A model generated the notes under the pieces. The model saw only the letters and a list, made by a program, of their open reading frames with translations, made no database searches and was not told the DNA's origin. Made by a program: the position numbers and the translations under genes. A DNA stretch of 64,000 bases from Carnobacterium maltaromaticum DSM 20342 (GTDB taxonomy: Bacteria; Bacillota; Bacilli; Lactobacillales; Carnobacteriaceae): the NCBI RefSeq assembly GCF_000744945.1, contig NZ_JQMX01000001.1, positions 2,232,001-2,296,000 on the forward strand, in the 5' to 3' direction. Positions 18,767 through 26,906 of this stretch are shown here, in pieces. Position 1 is the stretch's first letter, and every line of letters begins with the position of its first letter.

Positions 18767-18910
18767 TGTAATTTCCTCCACATCAAAAATTCTTCAGTCT
18801 TATCTACTATATCTCTATTACTAAAATTTATCAAAGATTTACTGTATTTGTATTTCAAAGATAGTTATATATGTTTCTTTGAAATACGGAAAATTTATTT
18901 TTGTATGATT

Positions 18911-18966
18911 AAAAAGAACCAATCCTAAACGATCTCAGGATTGGTTCATAAGGATAATATATATTT
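18911..18966. repeat. Repeated hairpin element, copy 2
   Basis: Same 11-bp inverted repeat GAACCAATCCT ... AGGATTGGTTC and GGATAATATATATT flank as at 5869-5924. It lies 145 nt beyond the start of the MFS-like gene and just left of the ISL3 remnant. Confidence 0.7.
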
Positions 18967-18974
18967 GTGATTAG

Positions 18975-19766
18975 TATTGTTTCAAAGCTTTCTTCTTTAG
19001 AATAGGGGATAAAATCTCAGTGAACGACCTAGCCTAACGCCATTTTGTCTCACCAACAACCGTGAATCGTATCTTGAAAAAACTAGACACTTCTTTACAG
19101 ATCAATCGACTTCACTTATCTAAACACCTTTGTTTTGACGAGTTCAAATCAGTTAAGAAAGTTCAAGGGAAAATGATTTTTATTTTTATGGATGCCAAAA
19201 TGATTATTGACCGATTTCATAGTGTCCAATTAATGACGCGTTTGTTAAATCAAATTCGGATTCGAATCATGAAGAAATTCAATCACTTCGCTACTTATGA
19301 CCAAAAAGATTATACGAAGTTGAAACGTTACTAGCGCTTGATTTTACAGAATTCTAATACGTTAGATTTTAAACATTATTCCTGTCAGTCTCTGTTTAAA
19401 AGTTATCTGGCAACGACAGATGTCGTGGACTATCTTCTAGCACTAGATGAGGAATTAAAAGCAACCTACTTGTACTACCAAGACTTGTTTTATGCCTTTA
19501 AAACAGCGGATTATGCGTCCTTTGAAAATGTATTAAATACTGTTCCACCAAAGATTTCTAACGAAATGAAGAAAAGCGTGAATACCCTAAAAAAACACAA
19601 AAACCACATTGCCAATACCTTTCAGTCTCCCCATTTAAACGGACCAATTGAAGGAACCATCACTAAAATTAAAGTATTGAATCGGATTGCTTTTGGTTAC
19701 AGAAGCTTTTCTAGCTTTAAAAGAAGAATTTTATTGGCCTGTCGTACAACACAAAAAGCAGCTTGA
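18975..19766 (+). pseudogene. ISL3 transposase, internally deleted with two in-frame stops
   Basis: One reading frame shows the ISL3 pattern: KISVNDLA, stop (19035-19037), RHFVSPTTVNRILKKLD, FDEFKSVKK, GKMIFIFMDA directly joined to KMIIDRFHSVQL, then TKLKRY, stop (19332-19334), and finally the C-terminal hallmark HLNGPIEGTITKIKVLNRIA. Family members normally have some 50-60 residues, including a catalytic acidic residue, between FIFMDA and the xIIDRFH motif, so an internal deletion removed part of the catalytic core. It cannot be active. A further upstream stop lies near 18972. Confidence 0.8.
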
Positions 19767-19846
19767 GTATTTCCCTCAAACTGCCTGATTAAACCTGGCT
19801 TCTATTCTCTTGAAAAAGACCCATAAACATCATTTGACATAGAGCC
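18975..19846 (+). mobile_element. Remnant of an ISL3-family insertion sequence
   Basis: The right end carries CATTTGACATAGAGCC (to 19846), which is the inverse of a typical ISL3 terminal repeat. A broken transposase precedes it (18975-19766). No left inverted repeat is visible; the left boundary is where transposase-like reading begins, so that side was deleted. The structured sRNA copy C starts about 100 nt to the right. Confidence 0.75.
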
Positions 19847-19943
19847 GCTTTAAGAGCTATTTCCCTATTTACTTCTTCTATTCATCAAACTTCTTTATCC
19901 TTTTTAACATACTTTCTTCACATTTTGTGAGTATACTAAAAGA

Positions 19944-20056
19944 GTAGTGAGGATGATGCACATTCTTACCTACAGCTAAACAACAAGCAAACTAACTTTT
20001 TATTTTTCGTTACAACTCCTTTTTGTCACCTGACTCTCCATCAGGTGGCTTTTTTT
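19944..20056 (+). ncRNA. Structured small RNA element, copy C (short form)
   Basis: TATACT at 19932-19937, 5' hairpin GTGAGGAT / ATTCTTAC, A/C-rich tract, a single ACAACTCCTTTTTG motif (20012-20025) and the CACCTGA / TCAGGTG terminator with a T run (to 20056). The middle hairpins of the long form are missing; the junction is exactly what a deletion between the two ACAACTCCT motifs would leave. Its terminator ends 7 nt before the stop of the opposing NlpC/P60 gene. Confidence 0.72.
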
Positions 20057-20062
20057 AATAGT

Positions 20063-20773
20063 TTAAATATCTACTAAGTGCATAGAATATCCGGTTTTCA
20101 CCTTAATCTCTAAATAACGTTCCCATGCTTCCATTCCATTAAATGGCGCAATTAGAATATTCTTCCTATTAATCACATCTTGTAAATTATCCACTTTCAT
20201 TGACCAGTTAGGAAACTTAGCTTTCATTTCATTTAATTTCAAATTAGCTTCGGCTGGGGTAAATGGTTGAACAACTAGTTGATAGTGTGTTTTATTTGGC
20301 AATTGCATTAAGAATGATTGGTAACTTGGAAAAGCTGCTCTAAATTCTTTCAAGCGTTCTAAAGCTTCTTTCTCATTAAAAGGACTAATAACTACTGCTT
20401 TTTTTGTTTGATTGACTTGACCAGATGATTCTCCAGTAATTTGCATACTATATCCAGTTTTTTCTTTGATTTCCAAGTATCTCTCTGCTACTTCCATTCC
20501 ATTAAAAGGCGTTATTAATACACCTTTGCGTTGTGATACATTTCTTAAGTCATCAACTTTTTTACTCCAATTTGGAAATTTACTATTTAATTCTGCAAGT
20601 TTACTATCTACTTCCTTTACATTAAAAGGTTGAATAACTAGTTCGTATTGCGTTTCATTTGGTAAGCGGCGTAAAAAGGCTTGATAGTTTGGCGCTTTCT
20701 GTCTAAACTCCGCTAGTTTACCAAGCGCTTCTCCTTCATTAAAGGGACTGATTACTACTGCTTTTTGAGTTGC
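20063..20773 (-). repeat. 711-bp near-identical direct repeat, copy 1
   Basis: This segment encodes the C-terminal module of the NlpC/P60 gene and is almost identical, base for base, to 21406-22116 in the neighbouring glucosaminidase gene. Only scattered differences are seen (for example CATGCTT against CACGCTT). Identity stops just upstream of the module-coding part. The identity at DNA level points to recent duplication or gene conversion. Confidence 0.9.
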
Positions 20774-21322
20774 TTCTACCGGGTTTCCATTTACAATTCT
20801 TCTTGCAAAACTAGGATAATAATAAGCCATATTCGTTACTTTAACAACATCTCCGGTTGTTGGGGCATGAACAAATTGATTATTACCAATATAAATAGCA
20901 TTATGATAGGAATTACCTTTTGAACCCCAGAATAAGATATCGCCAATCTGTAATGAGTTTAAACTTACTTCACTTCCCATATTTTCTTGTTGTGTAGTTA
21001 CTCTTGGCAAACTAATTCCGACAGCATTTTTATATACATACTGTACTAGACCAGAACAGTCAAAACCACTAGGAGTATTCCCACCATAAACATATGGAAC
21101 TCCTCTAAAGCTCAACGCTAAATTTACAATTGATTGTTGTTGTGTAATTGAAAATGAAGTAATCAAATTATTGTCAATACCGATTACTGGTTCATCATCT
21201 GGAAAAACAGGCATTTCTTCTATTTTTTGCTGAATAAATTCTTCAGAATTTTCTGCAGATGCTGCTGTTCCACCGCAAAAAATAACAAGTAAAGCTAACA
21301 AATATATACTAATCTTTTTCAT
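20063..21322 (-). CDS. Secreted NlpC/P60 peptidoglycan endopeptidase with a repeated PFN-motif C-terminal module
   Basis: 419 residues: signal peptide (about 1-23), then an NlpC/P60 domain with Cys89 in GFDCSGLVQ, His140 in SYHNAIYIG and His152 in FVHAP as the expected catalytic set. From about 185 to the end there are two tandem units of about 115 residues, each with three short strands ending in a PF motif (VISPFN, VIQPFN, LITPFN; then VISPFN, VVQPFT, LIAPFN). The pattern of strand, PF, then helix recalls SPOR-type peptidoglycan-binding folds, but I do not recognise the family. It probably cleaves stem peptides in the wall. It forms a pair with the glucosaminidase upstream (83-nt gap), possibly one transcript. 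Confidence 0.88.
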   Translation of the reverse strand: MKKISIYLLALLVIFCGGTAASAENSEEFIQQKIEEMPVFPDDEPVIGIDNNLITSFSITQQQSIVNLALSFRGVPYVYGGNTPSGFDCSGLVQYVYKNAVGISLPRVTTQQENMGSEVSLNSLQIGDILFWGSKGNSYHNAIYIGNNQFVHAPTTGDVVKVTNMAYYYPSFARRIVNGNPVEATQKAVVISPFNEGEALGKLAEFRQKAPNYQAFLRRLPNETQYELVIQPFNVKEVDSKLAELNSKFPNWSKKVDDLRNVSQRKGVLITPFNGMEVAERYLEIKEKTGYSMQITGESSGQVNQTKKAVVISPFNEKEALERLKEFRAAFPSYQSFLMQLPNKTHYQLVVQPFTPAEANLKLNEMKAKFPNWSMKVDNLQDVINRKNILIAPFNGMEAWERYLEIKVKTGYSMHLVDI

Positions 21323-21405
21323 TATATTATCTCTCCATCCTATAAATACATTACTTTTTGTACTTTACTCATAAATTCAAAATTTTCATTCTGATAAACT
21401 AGTAT

Positions 21406-22116
21406 TTAAACATCTACTAATTGCATAGAATATCCAGTTTTCACCTTAATCTCTAAATAACGTTCCCACGCTTCCATTCCATTAAATGGCGCAATTAAAA
21501 TATTCTTCCTATTAATCACATCTTGTAAATTATCCACTTTCATTGACCAGTTAGGAAACTTAGCTTTCATTTCATTTAATTTCAAATTAGCTTCGGCTGG
21601 GGTAAATGGTTGAACAACTAGTTGATAGTGTGTTTTATTTGGCAATTTCATTAAGAATGATTGGTAACTTGGAAAAGCTGCTCTAAATTCTTTCAAGCGT
21701 TCTAAAGCTTCTTTCTCATTAAAAGGACTAATAACTACTGCTTTTTTTGTTTGATTGACTTGACCAGATGATTCTCCAGTAATTTGCATACTATATCCAG
21801 TTTTTTCTTTGATTTCCAAGTATCTCTCTGCTACTTCCATTCCATTAAAAGGCGTTATTAATACACCTTTGCGTTGTGATACATTTCTTAAGTCATCAAC
21901 TTTTTTACTCCAATTTGGAAATTTACTATTTAATTCTGCAAGTTTACTATCTACTTCCTTTACATTAAAAGGTTGAATAACTAGTTCGTATTGCGTTTCA
22001 TTTGGTAAGCGGCGTAAAAAGGCTTGATAGTTTGGCGCTTTCTGTCTAAACTCTGCCAGTTTACCAAGTGCTTCTCCTTCATTAAAGGGACTGATTACTA
22101 CTGCTTTTTGAGTTAC
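21406..22116 (-). repeat. 711-bp near-identical direct repeat, copy 2
   Basis: Counterpart of 20063-20773, encoding the same C-terminal module in the glucosaminidase gene. The two copies lie 1343 bp apart in the same orientation, so recombination between them would fuse the genes and delete one catalytic domain. Confidence 0.9.
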
Positions 22117-22773
22117 ATTCAAAGCTTCTTGATCCCATGTTTGTAAATTATTACCCTGAATTATTGAAATTAATTTATTAGCATACTGTGGATCTGTAGC
22201 ATACCCATCTTGCTGAAGCAACTGGGCCACAGTTCTATAATCTGTGATGCCAACTAAGTTAGCATATCTAGAATTCTCAGTTAAAAATTTACCGTGGTCT
22301 TCTATGCTTTCGTTCCAACTAGGATATTTTCTAAAATCAGCCATTATAGTTATCCATTTTCCATTAACATATTCTTGTGTTGGAAATTTAATTGATTGCC
22401 CATTATAAGAACCTTTAATTCCAAATAAATTATTACCTTGAATAGCTAGTCCAGATTCTCCCCATGTACTCTCTAGTGCTGCTTGAGCAGCAGAAATGGA
22501 AGGCAATATTTTATATTTCTTCCATCCTTCAATTGCACCTGATTTAATTCTTGGCAATAAAGTTGCTGGAGACCGAGTCAAATCATTTTGGTTATCTGGG
22601 CTAGCTAGACTTGCCCTTTGATCATAGTAGTTAGGCCCTATTTCTGGTTTCTTAACCAAATCAACCTCTTCAGATGGGGGAACAATTTCTCCCCCCGAAA
22701 CAGCAAGCGCTTTCAAACCGCCGAATATCATTCCACTTAATACAAGTATAACTAACAACACTTTTTTCAACAT
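21406..22773 (-). CDS. Secreted glucosaminidase (GH73-type) with the same PFN-motif C-terminal module
   Basis: 455 residues: signal peptide (about 1-24), linker, and a glucosaminidase domain (about 70-210). It has AALESTWGESGLAIQGNNLF, where Glu101 is the probable catalytic acid, followed by FGIKG, a YPSWNESIEDHG segment and YATDPQYANKL, all usual in GH73 enzymes. The C-terminal part from about 219 is almost identical to that of the NlpC/P60 protein. Family role: hydrolysis of N-acetylglucosaminyl linkages in glycan strands. The shared module implies that both enzymes are targeted to the same wall site. A strong GGAGGGAGAAG site precedes the ATG. Confidence 0.9.
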   Translation of the reverse strand: MLKKVLLVILVLSGMIFGGLKALAVSGGEIVPPSEEVDLVKKPEIGPNYYDQRASLASPDNQNDLTRSPATLLPRIKSGAIEGWKKYKILPSISAAQAALESTWGESGLAIQGNNLFGIKGSYNGQSIKFPTQEYVNGKWITIMADFRKYPSWNESIEDHGKFLTENSRYANLVGITDYRTVAQLLQQDGYATDPQYANKLISIIQGNNLQTWDQEALNVTQKAVVISPFNEGEALGKLAEFRQKAPNYQAFLRRLPNETQYELVIQPFNVKEVDSKLAELNSKFPNWSKKVDDLRNVSQRKGVLITPFNGMEVAERYLEIKEKTGYSMQITGESSGQVNQTKKAVVISPFNEKEALERLKEFRAAFPSYQSFLMKLPNKTHYQLVVQPFTPAEANLKLNEMKAKFPNWSMKVDNLQDVINRKNILIAPFNGMEAWERYLEIKVKTGYSMQLVDV

Positions 22774-23028
22774 AAACTTCTCCCTCCAAAACTATTTATT
22801 TCTAAAAAAATCTCCTATAAAATTAGTATACATTGAACTGGCTATAAAAATCAATTAAATATATAAATTAAAATTCAAAAAAATCATTATATAGTGATAT
22901 GTAGATAAGTAACTATGTATTAAATTCGATATATTTATTGTATTTTTATCTATTTACTTCTTATATTCATCAAACTTCTTTATTCTTTTTAACATACTTT
23001 CTTCACATTTTATGAGTATACTAAAAGA

Positions 23029-23244
23029 GTAGTAAGGATGACAGACATTCTTACCTAAAGCTAAACAACAACCAAACTAACTTTTTATTTTCATTTTTTC
23101 ATTACAACTCCTCCAAAGTGTAATGGACCAATTGATCAAAGTCAGTTCTTTGAACTGATTTGTATCATGTCTGTACGATTTATAAAATCTACAGCCATGA
23201 TAACTCCTTTTTGCCACCTGACTCTCCATCAGGTGGCTTTTTTT
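23029..23244 (+). ncRNA. Structured small RNA element, copy D (long form)
   Basis: TATACT at 23017-23022; 5' hairpin GTAAGGAT / ATTCTTAC; CATTACA / TGTAATG hairpin (23100-23125) with CTCCTCC in the loop; a 16-bp hairpin (23133-23167) with a few mismatches compared with copy A; a CTGTA / TACAG hairpin; TAACTCCTTTT; and a terminator (23213-23237, then T7). It lies about 430 nt upstream of the CAP-domain gene, whose ribosome site TGGAGGAG (23676-23683) is perfectly complementary to CTCCTCCA in the sRNA loop. The gap 22774-23028 holds only its conserved promoter region and AT-rich sequence. Confidence 0.75.
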
Positions 23245-23246
23245 GA

Positions 23247-23587
23247 TTAATTTATGAGGCGATGACTATTAAGGTGGACTCCGCCGTACCCTATTACAAA
23301 TTCAACTTGTTCATATTCATCCGAAATAAAATAAGATATTTCATCTGTTTCATCAGATTTAGACGGTGTTGTATAACTTCAGGTAATTCATCTTTGGATA
23401 TACCCCATACCAACTCATTAATAAAGTCATTATCCTCTCTTTGTTCCATAAGTTCAATTGCAGAATCTGTTAATACCGCCTCATCAAAGTAACCTTATTT
23501 ATTGTTTTTCATTAGCCACTCAAAATCTTCTCTACTTTCTAAAATAATTGGATTATCAATTGGTCCAATGTTACTAAATACAACATT
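23247..23587 (-). pseudogene. Broken small acidic protein gene
   Basis: On the minus strand a protein-like reading NVVFSNIGPIDNPIILES ... EDFEWLMKNNK is cut by TAA. It continues as GYFDEAVLTDSAIELMEQRE ... SKDELPEVIQ, then needs a frame change to read TPSKSDETDEISYFISDEYE ... GGVHLNSHRLIN and a stop at 23247. No start codon or ribosome site is seen; a poly-T/poly-A tract lies just upstream. The acidic composition suits an immunity- or SUKH-like protein, but I cannot name the family. The terminator of sRNA copy D ends 3 nt away. Confidence 0.55.
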
Positions 23588-23691
23588 ATTTTTTTTTTGT
23601 CTTTAAAAAACAAAAAAAAATAATACCAATGTTACTTTTAAATTATAATCAAGATAGTAGTTGAAATAACTAAAATGGAGGAGGAAAAAAA

Positions 23692-25677
23692 ATGAGCTTA
23701 AAAAAAAGAGCCATTACATTAATGATTACTTGTTTTGTAGTAAGTGGTATCAATATAATGACAGTGAATGCAATGGATCAAGAAGGGGTATTACCACCAT
23801 TTGAGAATACTCAACGTATAGAAAATGGTGTAAAAAAAGTAAAAGAGAGTAATGGACATTTATATACTGCAGGAGAAAAAAAAGAAATAATAGCTTTACA
23901 ACAAACATATAACTCATTACAAAGTGAGCAATTGCCTCAAACAAAATATTTGGAACAACCTCTTGTTGGAAGTTCAGGGTATAAACTGGGAGTATTAAAT
24001 TCAGAAACGATAGAAAATGCAACAAAAAATCTGAATTATTATCGCCAAATTGCTCGGTTATCAGATGTAGTAACTACATCTGACCCTTTAGAATGGAGTC
24101 AGTATGCGGCTGTAGGAATGGCGGCTACCCGAGATCAAAGTCATGGACTTATTAATTCTACTAAACCGGAATACATGGAGAAAAAATTCTGGGAAAAAGC
24201 AGTTAATTATAGTAATAAAAGTTTATTACATTCATCTTATCAAGAACGTAGTTTAAATGACCATACAGAAGCTTATTTAGCAGATTACGGCAGTGGAAAT
24301 AAGCAAGTAGGTCATCGTTCATGGCTGTTAAGTCATGAGATTGGAGAAATCGGATTTGGATATGCACCTGCTGAAAATCCAACGTCTACTAAGCAGGCAA
24401 ACTATTACAATGCTATGTATATTTATGATACAACAAATAAAACTATCCCAAAAGAGACTATAACGACTTGGCCTTCAGAGGGAGTATTTCCCATTGATTT
24501 AATGAAAAATGAAGATCGTCCTGAGGAATCCCTTCGTTGGTCAGCTCATCTAGACACGCGTGGCTACCAAGTGTCGGATGAGACGACCGTAAAAATAACC
24601 CATAAAGAGACGAAAGAAACGTGGTCTTTCTCCAAAAATAGTTCAGAGGGAGCGTTTTTAATCAGCCCCAACAAAGCAGGAGGACATACAAATATCATGT
24701 TCCAACCAGGAACAGAAGCTAAACCTTTTACGTATGATGTAGGAGATATTTTTTCTGTTCAAATTGAAGGGATTACAGGTGCAGCAACTTCTTATACCTA
24801 TGATGTTCGCTTGTTTGATATTATGGAGAAGTTACCTGATATCGAGATTGATTCAATCGCTCTTTCCACAGATAAAATCGATTTAAAAATAGGAGAAACA
24901 GCTTCAATAAATGCGACTATTTTACCCGAAGAAGCTACGGATAAAAGTCTGAGATGGTCTACTTCAGATGAGTCTATTGCAACAGTCGATCAAGAAGGAA
25001 AGGTTACAGCCATTTCCGAAGGTTCTGTTACTATTAGCAGTCAATCTTTATCTGGAAATGCCACTCAAAGTTTAATTTTAACGATTGCTCCTATTAAAGC
25101 AGAAAGAATAGGCTATTTATTAAGTAACTATGGCAATATCCCTGTCGGAGGTACACTTCAAATCAATGGATATGTTGAAGCACCCTACAATGTTTCTAAT
25201 AAAGAAGTCATATACAAAATTCAACCAAAAGACGAAGGGAAAATAACTGTTTCTGAAACAGGGTTGGTCACTGGAATAAAAACCGGTATGTACTACCTTG
25301 AAATTATGTCAGCTGACGGAGGCGCAAGAGAAAAAAATGTGAGCATTTCAGTCGGTTCTGGACACTGGATGACAGCTACGGGCTTTCCTGTTTATTTAGG
25401 TGGTACACCACTCACACCCATTCCGGTATCCGGGGTTCAGTTCAATCAATCTAATTTAACAGGAATCGAGGGGTCAACGTGGTCTCTCACTTCAACTGTT
25501 TCACCTACAAATGCAAGCAATACGTATAGACGCTACCGTTCAGATGATCCCACAATTGTTAAGGTTCTTAATAGAGATAGTGGGGAATTGGTTGCTTTAA
25601 AAAAAGGAGTCGCTACAATTACAGTATTCACCGCAGATGGTTTATATGAAGATACCCTTCAGGTTACTGTAAACTAA
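23692..25677 (+). CDS. Secreted CAP-domain protein with Big2-type Ig-like domains
   Basis: 661 residues: signal peptide (about 1-28), a CAP/SCP-like domain at about 95-240 (LNYYRQIARLSD, GHRSWLLSHEIGEIGFGYA), a beta-rich linker, then one clear Big2 domain (about 384-465; SIATVDQEGKVTAISEGSV) and two further Big2-like units (about 466-560 and 578-661). There is no sortase motif or membrane anchor. TGGAGGAGG stands 8-9 nt before the ATG, with a TATAAT at 23645. Twelve nt separate its stop from the ribosome site and start of the next WxL gene, so the pair is an operon and the WxL partner may bring it to the wall. The role of bacterial CAP domains is not settled. Confidence 0.85.
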   Translation: MSLKKRAITLMITCFVVSGINIMTVNAMDQEGVLPPFENTQRIENGVKKVKESNGHLYTAGEKKEIIALQQTYNSLQSEQLPQTKYLEQPLVGSSGYKLGVLNSETIENATKNLNYYRQIARLSDVVTTSDPLEWSQYAAVGMAATRDQSHGLINSTKPEYMEKKFWEKAVNYSNKSLLHSSYQERSLNDHTEAYLADYGSGNKQVGHRSWLLSHEIGEIGFGYAPAENPTSTKQANYYNAMYIYDTTNKTIPKETITTWPSEGVFPIDLMKNEDRPEESLRWSAHLDTRGYQVSDETTVKITHKETKETWSFSKNSSEGAFLISPNKAGGHTNIMFQPGTEAKPFTYDVGDIFSVQIEGITGAATSYTYDVRLFDIMEKLPDIEIDSIALSTDKIDLKIGETASINATILPEEATDKSLRWSTSDESIATVDQEGKVTAISEGSVTISSQSLSGNATQSLILTIAPIKAERIGYLLSNYGNIPVGGTLQINGYVEAPYNVSNKEVIYKIQPKDEGKITVSETGLVTGIKTGMYYLEIMSADGGAREKNVSISVGSGHWMTATGFPVYLGGTPLTPIPVSGVQFNQSNLTGIEGSTWSLTSTVSPTNASNTYRRYRSDDPTIVKVLNRDSGELVALKKGVATITVFTADGLYEDTLQVTVN

Positions 25678-25698
25678 TTAAAAAAGGAGATGGAAAAA

Positions 25699-26487
25699 AT
25701 GAAAACATTAGTAAAGATAAGTCTAGTGAGCGCGTTTATTTTAAGTTTAGGGGTAGAAAGTTTAGTAGCTCACGCAGCGGACACACCTTATGTAAGTAAC
25801 GGGATACTAGATATGATTCCTGGAACAGGAGGAACACCTCCTTTATATCCGGTTGATCCAGATGCGAATAACCCTGTGGAACCTATTGAGCCAACCCCTC
25901 CAAATCCAGGGACTGCAGGGCCATTGAGTTTAGATTATGCTTCTATTTGGGATTTTGGAAAACAAAAAATTAGCACAAAAGATGAAGTTTATTATGCTAA
26001 ATTAATTCCATTAAAAGATGGACGAAGTGTTGCCCCTTATGTACAAGTGAGTGATTTACGAGGAACAAATAGTGGGTGGTCTCTTTTTGTCAGACAAGAG
26101 GAACAGTTTGAAAATGAGGAACTAACGAATTCAGAATTAACAGGTGCAGAACTTCATTTTGGATCAGGGGGGGATGTTTCAGGAACACAATCAAATATAG
26201 ATTATGCTAGTAATGTTCCATATAGTAGAAATGGTCCTTTAGTTCCTGGAGGAGGTAACGTTAATGTTTTCCTTGCTTCAGAAGGAGCCGGGAGCATGAC
26301 TTGGTTGAGGAGCTTTGGTGATAATTACGGAGGAGGTCAGACTCCTAGTACAGCTGTACGACTATCTATTCCAGGACAAACACCCAAAGATGCTGGTCAA
26401 TACAAAACGACCCTAACATGGACATTAAGTGATGTTCCAGCACCACCTAGACCTGTTTTACCTGACGCACCAGAACCTTTAAATTAA
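25699..26487 (+). CDS. WxL-domain surface protein paired with the CAP protein
   Basis: 262 residues. Signal peptide (about 1-27, ends AHAAD), a Pro-rich linker, and a WxL domain from about 75 with GWSLFVR and TWTLSDVP. The second motif is followed by about 17 Pro-rich residues instead of ending the protein, unusual beside the other WxL proteins here. I start at ATG 25699 because AAAAAGGAG lies 9 nt upstream; the earlier ATG at 25690 directly abuts that site. AAAAAGGAG is also complementary to the second CU-rich motif of the sRNA elements. Confidence 0.87.
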   Translation: MKTLVKISLVSAFILSLGVESLVAHAADTPYVSNGILDMIPGTGGTPPLYPVDPDANNPVEPIEPTPPNPGTAGPLSLDYASIWDFGKQKISTKDEVYYAKLIPLKDGRSVAPYVQVSDLRGTNSGWSLFVRQEEQFENEELTNSELTGAELHFGSGGDVSGTQSNIDYASNVPYSRNGPLVPGGGNVNVFLASEGAGSMTWLRSFGDNYGGGQTPSTAVRLSIPGQTPKDAGQYKTTLTWTLSDVPAPPRPVLPDAPEPLN

Positions 26488-26512
26488 ATAGTTCTGTTGC
26501 AAAATTTAAAGA
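26488..26512. mobile_element. Possible solo terminal repeat of an IS6-family element
   Basis: GTTCTGTTGCAAAATTTAA directly after the WxL stop differs by one base from the IS6-family terminal repeat as I remember it (GGTTCTGTTGCAAAGTTT). No transposase is nearby. Confidence 0.35.
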
Positions 26513-26606
26513 TAAGACAAAATTCATCTGAAAATGATAACTCCTAAAAATAAGATGTTCATTCTAAACATACTAAAAAAATATACCCTTTTAAATTAAT
26601 CAAGGA

Positions 26607-26647
26607 AAATTGACACAGAAAAGCATATTTTTTGTGTCAATTTTTTT
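26607..26647 (+). terminator. Intrinsic terminator downstream of the CAP/WxL pair
   Basis: 11-bp stem AAATTGACACA / TGTGTCAATTT with a 15-nt loop and a run of seven T. Confidence 0.8.
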
Positions 26648-26653
26648 AGTCTA

Positions 26654-26812
26654 TTTTTAGCAAATGGTCTCTATGAAGATATCATTCAAGTCTCTGTACA
26701 CTAATTAAACGAAGGATATAGATAAACAATAAGGGAAATAGTAAAATTAAGTCTAGTAAGCACATCAATTTTAAGTTCAGGAGTTCAAGCAGCCGATACC
26801 TCTTTATATCTA
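26654..26812 (+). pseudogene. Remnant of a second CAP/WxL gene pair
   Basis: 26654-26704 reads FLANGLYEDIIQVSVH then a stop, matching the last residues of the CAP protein (FTADGLYEDTLQVTVN, stop). The following DNA matches the start of the WxL gene, with TAGTAAAATTAAGTCTAGTAAGC against TAGTAAAGATAAGTCTAGTGAGC. It reads on as ILSSGVQAADTS, like a signal peptide, but has no intact start codon and soon loses its frame. So a former tandem copy of the pair was deleted down to this junction. Confidence 0.7.
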
Positions 26813-26906
26813 AATTTCATCAAGACTTTAAAAGTTAATTACTATCAAAAATAACTTTATTTCTAAACAATAGAAAGCACATCACGTACTTTCCATTTCC
26901 TTCCTT

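Noticed and set aside
23262..23492. 76-codon + strand frame after sRNA copy D
   Set aside because: It is the antisense of a recognisable broken gene and its composition is not protein-like.
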